Shown here: one piece after another, positions 1 through 12,870 of the stretch
Numbering within the stretch: position 1 is the stretch's first letter
Layout: each line of letters starts with the position of its first letter
From: Isoetes taiwanensis
Lineage: Eukaryota > Streptophyta > Lycopodiopsida > Isoetales > Isoetaceae
DNA: 64,000 nucleotides
Direction: 5' to 3'
Assembly (NCBI GenBank): GCA_021234155.1
Contig: JAJEKV010000056.1
Location: forward strand, 1,533,330-1,597,329
Position numbers and translations under genes: made by a program
Notes under the pieces: generated by a model
What the model was told of the DNA's origin: nothing
Databases searched by the model: none
Seen by the model: only the letters and a program-made list of their open reading frames with translations

Positions 1-2290
1 GTGGAGGGTAGCAGATATTGCAAAGGTTGTCCCGTGGTAGCAAGCCACTCCATCATGACCCTACGTCTGTGCAGGTATTGAAGACCGAGAAATGTTGGTA
101 ACTTTGGCGGATCGGTAGCTTTATTACCCGGCATGCTCCCATGTCTCCATGAGAAAGATGAGATCCATATCGGCTGCCGCGGAGTTTAGGCTGTCCCCTT
201 ACGCCAAGGGAAGCCTCGACAATTCCATGAGACCACCGGAGGCACAATTCCTATTTGTCGCAGCCATGGTACATCTTGTAGCCAGTGGTCCCGGGAGGCG
301 GAGCGGTGAGTGAAAGTAGAAGGAGGCGGAGTGGGCATGTGGGCGTGGGTAAAATTGAGGAAGCGAGTAGGAGGCGAGGAGAAGAGGCGTGGTAGGAGAA
401 GCGGCGGGCCCGCGATGCTTGCGCGGTTGAGGCTACTGCGGGAGTGCTGATGATAGCGGTACATCGGGAGAAAATGTGCATCACTCGAACCAATCTACTT
501 GGCACCCACAGTGGCGGTACCCTCTGACCTGACAAGCTCACATGCATGCCTCATTTATGCAGGTGAGGTCGGTCCACGTCTGGGGATGTCCCCGCCGGCC
601 TCGGCCACCCGGCGCAATATGGCATCGCGCGCACGGCCATCCCATAGCAAATGAATGACGAAATGCGGTCCACGACGACATTGAGCCCCATAAAAAGTAC
701 ACGCTCGAAGAGAAATGTATTTGTACAGGAATGTCATCGTCGAGAATGTGTGTTGGATGTTGTGGCGAGACTCTCCCCTCTTTGATGCAGCGTACCTCGA
801 ACCATCAGATTGTGGCCTCTCGCTCGCTCTTGAGTTCTGGCGGCTGCGGGTCAAAAGGTAGAGGGCGGCCGATCCCGTCTTTGAAGAGGTAGTGGTGGTA
901 TTTGGGGATGATGGGGCCGGCTTGAGTGCTTGAGGAGCAGAGTGCGGGGGGCACGGCTGCGGCGTGGAGGCGTGGCCCGAGTAGCCCGATGCGAGCGTTC
1001 GGCCACTAATGAAGTCGAACCGCGGCTCTTGCGAGAATTTCTTCTTTGTAGCCATCTCACCGCACTGCCTTTCTTTGTAGTGACTATGAACCTCGGTAGG
1101 GAGACCACGGCTCAAATATGGATGGTTACGGTAAGCAGGCGTGCTCGAGCCCGGCCTGCGAGGCGTCGAGGGCGGGCTTGCTGCTCCGATCTTACTCCTG
1201 GGATCAAGGCGTAATAAGGCATGCCAAGAGGCGGCTGCGCTCCCGTGCCATAGTGGTGGTGCCTCTACCTCGGGCGGCCCAGAACCGCGACCATGCGTCT
1301 CTGCATTGAAGCTCCTCTCTGTGTCATGGTGTCGGGTGATGAACCGCGAGTCTGGCGCGGGCCGCGCATGTCGGCGACCTCTGCGACTTTGTTGCCTTCC
1401 GAGTGTGCGGGCCAAGGCCATCTTCCCGCGGCGTCGCGGGTCTCGGACACGTGATGCGGTTCTTCTCGACCACGGTTGCCTTTTGAGCACATGGGGTGCA
1501 GGGACTCCATCTCCACGCCATGCCAGCTAGGCGGGCACTGTTAGCCTCCCCGAGCACTATTAGCCTCCACTCCCGCTTTGGCGTGGCTCCAATTCTCTGT
1601 CGGCGGGAGTTCCCGTGTGGTGCACGAGCAATCAATCCCTTCGGCCGGGCTGGCCTTTTCCGGTGAGGGGCCTTAGCCTTAGCAGAGCCTCCTTCTTCAT
1701 GGAGGGATGACTCTCCCACTGTCCATGATGGCTGATCGGGACCGTTTCTTGGCGGAGGCCCTACGCCTTAGGTTTCCCAGGCTGGCCCATCTTCTGTGGC
1801 CATGACTTCCAAAGTTTTTGAGGGTCTCGGCTGCCGGAAAGGGTGCTTAGAATCAATTTGGGGACTCAAAAAGCGAGGCGGAGGAGCACCTTTTTGGGGG
1901 GTTTGGGGGGTTTGGGGATTCCAAAGTTTGGTGGTCTCTGGCTGCCTAAAGGGTGCTTAGAATCCAATTTGGGGACTCGAGAAAGGCAGGCAAGAGCACC
2001 TTTGAGGGGTTTGGGGGTTTTGGGGTTCCAAAGTTTGTGGTCTCTAGGCTGCCTAAAGGGTGCTTAGAATCCAATTTGGGGACTCTGAGAGAAGGGGCAG
2101 GCGAGCACCTTTTGGGGGTTTGGGGTTTTTTTGGTCTAGAGAGATTGTAAACCCTAGAGAGAAAGCCGGGAAAGGGGTCTATGCAAGGGGCTAGAGAGAG
2201 CTAGAGAGGAAGTAGAGGGGTGCTAGAGAGAGAGCTAGGGGCGCTAGGGGAAGGGAGAAGTCTTAGGCATAGACAAGAAGAATTCAAAGG
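1..2290 (-). mobile_element. LINE (AP-endonuclease type), 5' part, copy A
   Basis: Matches the 5' half of the minus-strand LINE at 21.3-26.8 kb. The matching parts are the start of the endonuclease ORF, the GC-rich proline-rich and coiled-coil ORF1 region, the roughly 107-bp 5' monomers, and the purine-rich leader full of 'agagag'. No long frame survives, and short open stretches between 260 and 1720 on the minus strand are fragments of ORF1. The rest of the element lies beyond the left edge of the window. Confidence 0.75.
1809..2140 (-). repeat. Three ~107-bp tandem monomers at LINE 5' end, copy A
   Basis: Three tandem units begin with ccaaagtttg at 1809, 1921 and 2028. Each contains tgcttagaatccaatttggg followed by a G/T-rich run. 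They correspond to the units at 26330-26650. Confidence 0.85.
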
Positions 2291-2329
2291 ATTAGAAGAA
2301 AAGAAATAAATGGAGGCGTTTTAGTTGCT

Positions 2330-3922
2330 CTAGATCTAGGCGTGCCTAATAGTTATGATGAAGCAATTCTGACTCAGGATGCGGATAAATGGATTGAAGC
2401 AATGAGAGATGAGATGAATTCATTCATAAGGGCAGAGTACCTATGAAGTTTGGGAGACATGCACGAAAATAGAAATGTTGTAGGCAATAAATGGATATAC
2501 AAAATCAAGTTGAGCACAAATGGTATAACTCAAAATACAAAGCTAGACTTGTGGCTGAGGGTTTTTCAAAAAAAAAAGGGTCTAGACTACGAGGAGACAT
2601 TCTAGCCCATAGTAAAAATGACAAGTATAAAACCTTTGTTAGCCATGGCTAATGCTTACAAATTAGAAAGTACATCATATGGGCGTTAGCACGGCCTTCT
2701 TGAATGCAAAAGTTAAAGCGAGGAGATCTTTATGAAGCGGAACGACCGAGGATTTGAAGTTGAAGGAAATAAAAGTGTGGAAACTAAAAGAAGCGATTAT
2801 ATAGTCTAAAGCGGGCTCAAGAGAATGGTACAGTGCATGGATGCATATCTCCAGAACAAGGGTTTGCAAAGCTCAAAATGATGGAAATCTTTATGCTCTA
2901 AGAGCTGGAAATGGATATTGCATAATATGCCTTATCGTCGATGATTGCATAATGGCGACTTCAACATGGATAATCTGAATAAATGCAAGAGCATTCTAAA
3001 AGAAAGGTTTAAAATGAATGCGATCTGGGAGAATTAAGAAAGTTTCTTGGAATTGAGGTTATCGAGAGACAAGGAAAAGCAGGTTCATGTATTTGCAACA
3101 AACTAGATATGTTGAAGCGGTGCTTAAAAAAGATTTGGAATGCAAGATTGTAAGGAGGTTAAAACACCTCTAGCGGTGAATGCGAAACTTAATGAATACA
3201 TGCAGCCACAAAATCTAGAAGAAAAAGAAAAATGGATAAAAACCTTATCATTGAGTTAGTGGTTTGTCTTTCATACTTATCATCATATGCGAGGCGGATA
3301 TTACATTCGCGGTGAATCTTCTAGCGGATATAGTTCAAAACCAGGGACAAATGCAGCGGATTGCTGCAAAAAGGGTACTTAGATATCTAAAAGGTACTTT
3401 AAATCATGGCTTATTTATTGGTGCAAAGATCTAAAACTACTTGCATATCTTTGACTCAGGGCGGGGAGATTTGGATGGTAGGAAATCCACCTCAGGATTT
3501 ATTTTATTGCTAGATAATGTTCCTATCTCATGGAAATGCAAAAAGCAAACAACCATAGCATTGTCCACAGTGGAAGCGAAATATGCAGCAGCTTGCTTAG
3601 CTGCCAAGGAGATTATATGGTGTAAAAGATTGTTGATAGAACTTGGGATGAAGCAAGAGAAAGCTATTGTATTATACTCTGATAATCAGAGTTGCATTGC
3701 CATGTGCAAAAATCGATCTTGCCACGAAAAAGATCCGAAACATATAGAGATTCAAATGCATTTTGTGGGGATGTAGTTAACAAAGGCATAATTCAGATAT
3801 GCTATATAAATACTGAAGAGCAAGCGGCTGATTTGCTGACAAAGCCATTAACAGAAACAAGACACACAAATCTGAAACACAGATTAAACTGCTGCTCTTA
3901 TAACATGAAAGGGGGATGTTAA
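2330..3922 (+). pseudogene. Copia reverse transcriptase-RNase H, copy A (broken)
   Basis: Aligns along its whole length with the open copia frame at 26790-28438, but is interrupted by many small indels. The longest readable remnant is the RNase H end (about 3441-3776), with the KSTSGFILLL and ALSTVEAKYAAA signatures. Most mismatches sit where the intact copy has CAG or CTG, for example gcaga read as gcgga, so an unknown part of the damage may be consensus error. The last codons and polypurine tract (aaaggggga) run into the LTR at 3917. Confidence 0.85.
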
Positions 3923-4292
3923 ATATTCATGTTATAATGGTATCAAGGCATTGGGTTGAATTCAAGGTTAGAACGAAATTAGTATTTCGATAATGGCCGA
4001 TATGTAAAGGTGGAAGCGGACTTACATTTCCAAAATTGAGCATAAGTGTTGAAGGGAGGGAGAGGCGATTAGATCGGCCGGTTATTGTGTTAGCGGCTAG
4101 GCAGTATAGGTGAGGGAGACTTGTGCTTTCTGATGTCGGCCTTCAATTGTGAAGCGAAAATACAATTGAATTATTGTCTTGTTCTAATATTATTCTAATA
4201 GTATGGTTTTCTAATCGATTACCTTGCTAGCATATTGCTTCAATAGATAAGTTGAAGTTATTCTTAAGATCAATTGTCTATTAAAATTCATA
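3917..4292 (+). repeat. Copia 3' LTR, copy A
   Basis: Starts TGTTAAATATTC directly after the polypurine tract and parallels the LTRs at 19704 and 28433. The sequence that follows, ending in aaaagg then tacttctgc, equals the flank of the 28433 LTR, as expected for a block duplication. Confidence 0.8.
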
Positions 4293-4571
4293 AAAGGTAC
4301 TTCTGCATCTTGTTCATTTTTTCATAAGAAGAATGTCCAGTTTTCTTTAACCTATGAATTTCAAACATTATGAACCAGGGCAACAGAATCAATTAGCTCT
4401 TTGAAACTTTGAGCAAGTCTGGGTAACTAAACCCAGGAGTATCTGCCAGAAAAGCTTTTTATCCCATGATTTTATAAGCTGCATGTGACTATTGGCAATA
4501 ATGAAACATTCAACATGAAGGACTCACTGCTGATAAGGCAATTAAATGCAGAATTAGCATGAACAAAAAAC

Positions 4572-5606
4572 ATGGATGCTGAGATCCAGCTTGATGAAAA
4601 TTATGATGCTGCTTTGAAGGAGCTCCGACCAATTGAAGGGAGTAAACAAAAGATTTATCATGGTATTTCTCTTGATCTTCCTTACATTCATTCTAAAATG
4701 TCCTCCCTTAGAACAACTGCTTTATCCTTATTAAAGTCTCTAGAACTGGCATTCGGTTGGATAAATTATCCATAAATAATGGTAGAATGTGGTAGCCGGG
4801 AGAACTGCCAACTTCCTTTTAAAATTTGGGTGTCCAAACATATGAAGCCTATCAAATTTCTTTTCTCAAATGGGACCCCAAAACTCAACTCGAGGGCATG
4901 GAAAACTTGTGTGTGGCCTCTACTGCTTTGCACAAGGATTAAACCCTATCTCTTTGGAGTGAAGAATGCCTAAAACTCTTGTTTAACTCCATTGGAAATT
5001 ACATTTTGCCTTTGAGTGCACAACGCCCTCAAGATCCCAAAGGCTTTCATCGGTGGATCTTTTCAAAACCATCCACTTCAATTCCCTTCTCACGTGCATT
5101 TGGCCAAAACTCCTATCTATCTTTGAGATGGTGGGGCTTACCTCCTCATTGTCAAAGTTGTTTGAAGAGACACTTTTGGTATCTGAGTTGCCTGGGAGGG
5201 ATGCAACCTTATGGCGGTGAACTAGATCCACAGGAATCTGATTTAGTTCTAAATATGACATACTTTGCAAACAAAGTCAATGGCATGCTCTCATCGGAAA
5301 AGTCGGTCAAGTCGAGTTTGACTTCACATGAACTGACCAAAAGTTTCAATGGAATAGGGTCTATGGAAGTAAAGGAGGATCGGGAATAATCAAATTAAAA
5401 AGATTGGAAAAGACCTCTCATTTCAAGATCAATAATGACAAGGGGTCCAACATTCTAACAAAATATTTGATGCCTACAACTCTTAGGGTGAAAGTCTTGC
5501 GAAATTATGAAAGAATCAAAGACAAAGGAAAGGTCAATTCATTGGAATGAAATACAAGCGAGAAAAGCTTCATGACTTCTTTGGATCGGGTTATTTGAAC
5601 CACACA

Positions 5607-5642
<36 letters not shown>

Positions 5643-7350
5643 TAAAGTATGATTTTCTATTAATAAAAAGTGGCCCAAGACCTTATTACAAAGCGACCCG
5701 AGGAGGCCTTATAGGAAGAAGTAGCACATGGTCACAGGATAGAAAGAATTAACACATATATAACAATACTGACCACCAAACTAGAGAACCTCAACAAAAT
5801 GATGCCCACGTACTTTCTGTCAAAAGCGCCCTCAACCTCTTCATTATCATAACAGAGGGGATGAGAACCTCCTCTCTGCCCATCCGATTACTATAGAGCA
5901 TATTCCTTGTACCTTCATTCACGGATACTATGGGAAAATGAGTTATATTTGTGGAGCTCTACTAAAAACATCCTTCGGATCTTGAAGCACCCGACATATA
6001 TACCTTGGAAGAATAATTCTTTCAACATGGAACTTCGAGAATTTTGGAGGTGCATTCTGAAATTCCATTCTCTTCTCTCACTTAAGTACTATGGGATACT
6101 AGTCCCTTTCCATTCGATATGTTCTGCTTTACCTTGAAGCACAACCCGGAGATGCAAGCAAAAACAAAACAAAAGTCTTTGGGGATTGCTCACCGTCTTC
6201 CACAAGAGATACTATGATTGGTCATCCAAAGGCACCAATCAGGACCCAAAATATCCATCACTCGCTCCTACATTTTGCCTCAACCTCTTCTTTACAACAA
6301 AGGTATTTTAGATCGTAAGCCTATTTCCCAAAAAGACCAAAGAAAAAGGCTCCATTTCTTGCTATCCTAATTACTATGGGAGGAAGCCTCTTTCATTCCT
6401 AGAAGGGCTTCATCATGTTAAGGCTTCCAACAAGATCTTTTGCAACCCCAAGGATCCAGGTGGCAGCCCCATCATTCTGAGACAAAAGATATGGTGAACA
6501 AAAAAACACGCTCAATGATATCTACCTCTGAACCCTGCACCCGAAACATTTGAAGGCGGTACCACCCCGGGGCGGTATATGTGTCTATATAGCGCGGCTA
6601 CTACAATGAAGAATTACAAGCCTCATCCTGTAACTCTTACTTTCACCATTCCTCTTCCATGTAATGATAAGAATCACCATGAAACCCTCTCTGGCTGGGA
6701 TGAAGGGGGAAAAATATCCAAAGCGATAGAAGCATGCAACACTTAAAGATCCAGTCAATCACTACATATTCCCCATAAATGCATTGGCAGTAGCAAGAAA
6801 GCGAAGGCGTGTATCTGCGGTGGTGGAACGCAGACGGTGGAGGCGCTGTTTGGGGTTGCTGATTCTGGACGGGCGGGTGGGGAGGCGGGCGAACGTTCGA
6901 CGGCAGGCGCGCCACTGGCGGCGCGCAGTGCGCTGAGGGCCGATGGTTTTAGTGGGCGGACAAATTTGGTTTCATGGGCCAAAACAATGTGTTAGATGAA
7001 CCGGGCAGGACACGCAGAACGGGCATTACGGAATATGGGACGGTGGGTGTTTGGGTTTAAGTGTAGAACAAGAGTCGAGATTTATTACTTGAGCAATAAA
7101 GAAAATCTGCCCGAATATTCCTTTGATTAAGTAGAGATATTACCCTCCCCCTCCCATTCGAACAAAGTGACCCTTTAATTGACCTTAATAATATGTCTTC
7201 CTATTTGCCAGACCTCCTCTCAATATCGAAATTGCAGAGCAACTTGCCACCTTGCGGGATGGTTTCATCTTTGATTCTAGCAATAGGGCGTATTACTTGT
7301 TGGTAGAGCAATTCATCACGAGATATTGACATGGAGGAACAAATGGCTAA
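4572..7350 (+). pseudogene. LINE ORF1 (gag-like, DUF4283 plus zinc knuckle), copy A
   Basis: The first about 37 codons equal those at 29095. Then come the DUF4283-like region and the knuckle LPPHCQSCLKRHFWY near 5151-5190, all with frameshifts. A poly-T run at about 5609-5637 opens the same minus-strand poly(A) insertion seen at 30129, ending near 6205. From 7070 to 7350 it matches the C-terminal ORF1 segment at 32370-32660. The part matching 31400-32340 is missing and replaced by GC-rich sequence around 6800-6960. Confidence 0.75.
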
Positions 7351-7379
7351 TAAAATAGAAAGTGCGCATTTTGCAGAGA

Positions 7380-9310
7380 CGTAAGCCTTGGCTTCCTCTC
7401 TCGGTTTCACAGGGTTAGTTGTAGAGGTCACCCACCGGTGCCCTCCTTCGCAATACTCTAATTTAAGATGGTTCGGGCGAGAGGACTCGACCGGCCGAGG
7501 CCACCGCCAACATACACAGAGAATTGGTTGCTGGCGATTTCGACTTCTGGCGCAGTCGCAGAATGCGACGAGCCGCTGTTTACATTTCGGACGCAAGTCG
7601 GTAAATGCTCTTTGCTATCCGTAATCGTTAAGGTACACACGAGTGCTCAAGGGTTGCTGGGTATCTTCGGTATCGCTGGTATGAATGCGCATGTTAAGTT
7701 TGCGGTTTCCTCTGCAGAGTTACTGGTGAGTCGAGGTTTCACCGCAAGTCGAATGCCTGCCATCGAAACTCCTGGCGGTACACATGGAGTGCCGGTTAGG
7801 TAAGGCATTCCCACTCGCGCGAGCCGAAAATGCATAAAGAAGCTCGCGGGTTTCTTCGACCGCAAGTCGAATTTTGCCATCCGTAACTCCTGCTAGTACA
7901 CGGAGTGCTCAAGTATCTCCCGATTACGAGGCGCAGAATGCGCACAGCCAGTTTCCCATGGTTTCCCCGCGCGCAGAGTTGGTTTCATATTTTCGACTTC
8001 CGCAGGCCGAGAATGCTTTGAAGCAGAACTCCTGATGGTACACATGGAAAGCCGAAAGAGAAGCAGCATTCTCGACCGCGAGCCGAGAATGCATACAAAG
8101 AAGCTCGCGGGTTTCCTCAGGTTGCTAAGAGTTGGCCCAGACAACAAACAACCCTTCGCAGAATGTCCCGAGGGAAGATAGAAGGAGAGTTGTTAAGACC
8201 TGCCCTGTGCCAGCTCTAGAGGTGAGCTGGCCGCTTCTCACCAGCCGAGAAAGCTGCCAGCACCTTCAGGAAGAGCCGAGGCTCCTCCACTAATCGAGCC
8301 CATCCCCTCGCAATATTCGGCCTAAGATGGTTCAAGGAGACGGTCTTGATTGGCAGAGGCCACCGCGCACTACACACTGTGAGAATTGGGTTGCAAGAGT
8401 TGGCCCGCAGACAAGGAAACCACTTCCCTTCGGAATGTAGAAGGAGAGTGGAAGATAGAAGGAGAGTGGCTCGACCGGGTGGGAGGCACCCACGATCGCA
8501 CAAAGAGCCACCGGGTGGGAGGACGCTAATGTTGGTATCACATTCTCGACTCACGCAGTAGGCCGCAGCCAGGTTCTAAAGAATGTGAAGACATTGGGTA
8601 GTCAGGTATCCGAATCGCGAAGTCGAGAATCTCACCGCCAACACCCGTAGTGTACACTCCTCTTTCTCGCCCGCGAAGTTGGAAGTTCTCACATCGCGAA
8701 ATAGAAGAAGGCCTGCACTTCCCGGACTGGCAAGTTGAAGTATTCCCAACTCGCCACCCCTTCTCGCATGTCTCCTGCAAAGGGATTTGTTTTCGGAGTT
8801 AGAAATGGAGATTCCGGGAAGCAAAATTCCTATTCTTAGTTCTTGCTGGGAGAAAGACATTCCTAGTTATGTTCTCGTTAATGCTCGCAATATCTTAGTT
8901 CCTAACACCAGTCTCTCGATGATTTCTATCTCGGTTGCTTGCTACTACTTAACCACTATTCTCACTTGTGCCTGCAGACAATGTATTCAATTCAACCACA
9001 AGCAAGAAAAAGATAACAAAAACGTAAAACAATACAAAGGGAAAAACAGATAACAAAGGAGATTAGTGAGATCAATGAGAAAACAGAGAACGTTGGAGAA
9101 GAGTACAGAGAACGCTGGAGAACAAGATGCAGAAATGAGATTAAAAAAGGGTATGATATTACAAAACATACCCGAAGATTTGCTGGATGAGGATGGAGGC
9201 TTCCGAAGTTCGCTTCCATGTGGGTATAGTCATTGGCAAAGCGTGAATAAGGATTTCGGCCGTAAATTGTATCGTGGATCAATAAGAGCCTCTAACAACG
9301 TAATATAAGT
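7380..9310. repeat. GC-rich degenerate tandem repeats, no gene
   Basis: Recurring phrases include a block with ggtacac...gagtgc at about 7627, 7766, 7886 and 8027 (spacing 120-141). The pair gagccgaaaatgcataaaga / gagccgagaatgcatacaaa occurs at 7818 and 8080 and is followed by agctcgcgggtttc. A longer unit recurs at about 8125 and 8391 (gagttggcccgcagacaa..., gatagaaggagagt), and a third phrase at 7441 and 8302 (aagatggttc...gaggccaccgc). Short open frames run through it on both strands but none resembles a protein I know. I read it as an old satellite or the remains of LTR sequence. Confidence 0.6.
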
Positions 9311-10029
9311 AAAAATTGCACTAAAGGACTTACGAAAACTAAAAAGCAAAGACTAAAAGGGCCTCACTTTCTTCTCAAGCGGTAACGCCCGCCGAACAAT
9401 GAATCCAGGCGAGAACTTTGGGGGGGGAAGCCGCCCCCGATCCGGTCGACCACAAGCCGCCGCCATAAGATGGCCTTTGAATCGCGGTTCGACGATCGCC
9501 GATCGGTAAAGCGGGCGCCTAAGGAAACAGGGGAGGATGAGTGATCGAGAAAACAGTGGGAGGAAGAATGGTCGGGGGAGAGGAAGAGGGTGCGCTTAAT
9601 GGGCCGCACCCTCAACCCTCGTGAAAAGTGCAATAATAAAACCATTGTCACGCAGGGCCATGTCCTCCATGACGTATAAGCAGGGATTGTTGACATGGCC
9701 ACGTTGCCAAGCTCTCAAGAGGCCACGTGGACATGACAAGATATGAAAGGGTAGGTTATATGTTTATATATGTTATCTTATGTATTTAATAAGGTTTCAA
9801 TAGTTGAATAGTTTCAATGGTTATATATGTTTACAATGTTTACATATGGTTTAGAATGAGTGTGGTTGTATGCTTTAATATGGTTATATGATTTTAGTTA
9901 ATATGGTTGTATGATTTTAGTTAATATGGTTGTATGATATAATATGATTATATTTAATATGTTTGTATGGTTTTATATGGTTCATATGGTCATATTTGTG
10001 GATGGTTTTAATGTGAGCTTTTTCATTCA
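9311..10029. other. Non-coding; AT-rich 23-bp short repeats
   Basis: 9311-9740 is GC-rich with an unremarkable minus-strand open frame that I cannot assign. From about 9740 to 9990 the sequence is dominated by variants of atatggttgtatgatttta, with three near-tandem copies from 9878. Just before 10030 a tttttcattcag tract looks like an intron 3' end leading into the next feature. Confidence 0.6.
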
Positions 10030-12870
10030 GGGAACATGTGAGATGAGTAAAATGGAGCCAGGGAAGTCCAAAGGAGGCCATTGCCCTAGGCTCCAATGGA
10101 GGAAGATGGGTTGCCTTTTGTTGCACCCTTGCAACCAGACGGTATTTGCAGAGGGTATAATAACTGCAGTTGATCCATTTGATAGTGTGAATGATGAGAG
10201 GCTGGGAGATGAACATCTTGGAGTTGGCATTGTGAAGCTTCTTATCGAAGTTGATACAATCATGTCCCAGGGAAGCTCTAGTGATTGCATTGTGTGCTCA
10301 GGGCTGCTGGAGTCCCAAGCTCAGTTGAGATGGCCAATTAGATATATTACACACAAGAATGGTGATACTCTAGATTGCCCTACTGAACTACACACCCCAA
10401 GGCCCACCCAAGGCCATGTGGAAGATTTGGTGGTCGATGAGCATCCTTTGATCACAAGGAAGAGACGCTATGTCTTTCATAAAAGGCAGCCAAAGGTGCC
10501 CAAGAGGCCTAGAAGTGACAAATATTTAGAAAGGATGGAAAGTATGGCACCAACCAAAGAAAATCTGGAGGCAATTAGGGGACAAGAGTGTTGCAACCTA
10601 GATTGCACAGTGCAGAGCTTCAAAAAGATAGGATTAATTTCATTTACTCCTTGTGTAGGAATTCCAGCTATGATGAAAACACAGGACGGCTACTATATCA
10701 ATTGAGGGGCATGAAGGTATGTATGAGAGCATTGAGATGGATTCTTGGGGTGAGCAAGTCTTCATTTTACAGATACTGGGAGCAGGTTAGAAAAGGGCAC
10801 ACTTTGTTCCAACATGGTAATGCACTCACTTTGAAAACTAGAGCAAATACTCTAAAGGCCATTGCAGTCTTCGAGAGCTTTGTGAGATACATGTCTCAAT
10901 CTATGCCTCACAAGTCGAAGGTGAACGAGCACGGTGTGCGAGTGGTGCAAAGAGTGTTGCCACAACACTATATCCAGAAGGAGTGCCTTAAGGAGGTCAA
11001 CTCCATCCTAGAAACTACTGGAGGTAGGCCTCTTTCTCAATCACATTTCAAGAAGTTATGGAGCACTCACTTCTGGACGTGAGTGTCCTACAACACATGC
11101 CATTCTCAAAGTGCAACACTTGCATTCAACTCAAGGATACACTTGCATCAACTGCAATAGAGAAAGAAAGAATGGCGATTAGGGAGCAATTTGCAGATCA
11201 CCAAAGGGACCAAATATCATGTAGACAGTTGTATTGGCAGTGGAGAACATTTTCTGAGATGCAGCCGGACAAATTTTTGTGTATAATTCATGATAAGATG
11301 GACCAACACAAGACTTTCTTGCCAAAGCTAGATCCTTTACCCAAGCCGTTGTCAAAACGCTTTTCGATGAAAGTAAGTCCTCAAGGGTGTATTAACACAT
11401 GGTCATGGAACCGAACATATGGTCATTTTGTGCTTGATCTATGGAGAGATGATCCAAACTTCCATGTGAGCTCTATTTTCAAGTGCCCGAGAACACTAGA
11501 GAAAGGATCGATAGAAGGGAGGAGGTATTCCCTTCAAAGACCCATTTTTTGAGGCTTTGATGGATGATCAACCACTTTGTTACCAAAGGCAGATAAAAAG
11601 CTCACATCCAAGGTGTCTAGTGAATCAAGGAGGACTTGGGATGATTCCCCTTACTTGAGAAATCACCGCCGAGGAGCTATGTGTTCAGTTGGACAACTGT
11701 TGGAAAGAAAACAAGAATAGATGGATGTTTGGGGCAATGTCATACTTGGAACAAAGGGGAGTATTCAAAGTTGTGAAAGTGGGATTCATGATGGTTGGGC
11801 ATACGATGATGATATAGATGGATTCTTTTGAACTTTCTCCACCAAGCTCAAGAGAGAAAACGTGACCACTCTCCCGAACTAATGGATGTGTTTGAGAGCC
11901 GCATTGACCCCAACCCAATGGCTTTCTTTGATGGATGAGGTTGCGATTGGAAATCATTTGTAGAAGGATACTTGCTAGATGGTAAGGACCGGTTTGACAG
12001 ACACACAAAGCCACTTCAGTTCAAGTTTTGGGTTAGGGATGGAATACCAATCATGCAATATAAGTGGAGACCAGGTGACAAGTTGTGGATGTCCTGCATA
12101 AAGGTATCGAAGTTGTGGCAAAGGGTGCTGCTGGTGAAGTTCTCATTCCTAAAGGGCAACCAAAACCACTACCTCCCTTCAAGACACCAAAGACTCTAGC
12201 CAACCGGGTGAAGGGCATCAAGGATTACATAACACACTGGGATGATGTTCGAAATGGAAAGCACACCTCCACTCTTAAGAAAAATCAAATGGACTCCCTA
12301 ATCAAGTACTGGGAGAAAGTTGTGACATGCTTGGAAACTGAACAACCATGTGGGAGGGAGCTAAGAGACGGGTTCTTGCCGAGTCAAGATGGGAGGGTTC
12401 TCAAGGTGCAAGCACTTAAGAATGCTCACTTGGGTCCCAAAAAGGGTTCCAAGTGGTTTGTGGGAAGTAAGGCCTCAAAGCCGAAGTGGTTTGATCTTCC
12501 TGAGTGGGATCCCTTTGAGGACATCAAGGAAGGATACTTTGTGCTAGTAAGGCCTGATGATGAGGACTGCCCAATATGGTTAGGGGTGGCACTCTCGATG
12601 TAACCACCACTATGCCCGATGGAGAGGAGTTGCGCCCCGATTCCAAATTCAATATTGGGAGCCCATTGGGAGACACAAGAAGGGCAACTTGAAGGAGCAA
12701 TACACCGGGCTGGGAGAAGAAGTGGAGGGCAAATTATGCTGACCCTCAAAGGAGGGAATTGGTGGAGTGTGTGGTATGGTCATATCCAAGTTCTCACGTT
12801 GCAAAGGACAACACACACAAGATCCCAAGAAGGGAGATGGACAAGGCCATGAGCAACCTCCATGCTATAT
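10030..12870 (+). pseudogene. DUF8039 / DUF7869-type transposon protein, broken
   Basis: A multi-domain protein of a type common in plant transposons. The first exon, after a good acceptor at 10029, encodes a DUF8039-like segment (FAEGIITAVDP, then DEHLGVGIVKLLIEVD, then LRWPIRYI). Next come the C-x-C entry QECCNLDC (about 10590), VCMRALRWILGVSKSSFYRY (10717-10780), and a cysteine pair KCNTCIQLK (11111). The DUF7869-like core follows: DKMDQHKTFLPKL at 11297, then about 11690-11900 DNCWKENKNRWMFGAMSYLE and a VGHT...DIDGFF site in which two bases seem missing. It ends with a W-rich module (KEGYFVLVRPDDEDCPIWLG, 12526-12585). Frame changes near 10625, 11080, 11560 and 11800 mean it is not translatable as read. 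The family assignment rests on motif memory. The actual chemistry of DUF7869 proteins is not established; an RNase H-fold nuclease is a guess. Confidence 0.65.

Larger units (their letters stand above)
1..7350. repeat. Large segmental duplication, copy A
   Basis: This stretch matches 24498-32665 in the same order and orientation: minus-strand LINE 5' part, copia RT/RNase H, copia LTR, plus-strand LINE ORF1 with a nested minus-strand poly(A) insertion. Because the same nested junctions occur in both copies, this is a duplicated block rather than independent insertions. About 4250-4680 is essentially identical to 28750-29200, while neighbouring parts differ at many sites, mostly where copy B reads CAG or CTG. 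Copy A lacks the part matching roughly 31400-32340. The left limit lies outside the window. Confidence 0.9.

Noticed and set aside
9364-9702. 112-codon minus-strand frame
   Set aside because: GC-rich sequence gives long chance frames; no motif or neighbour support.
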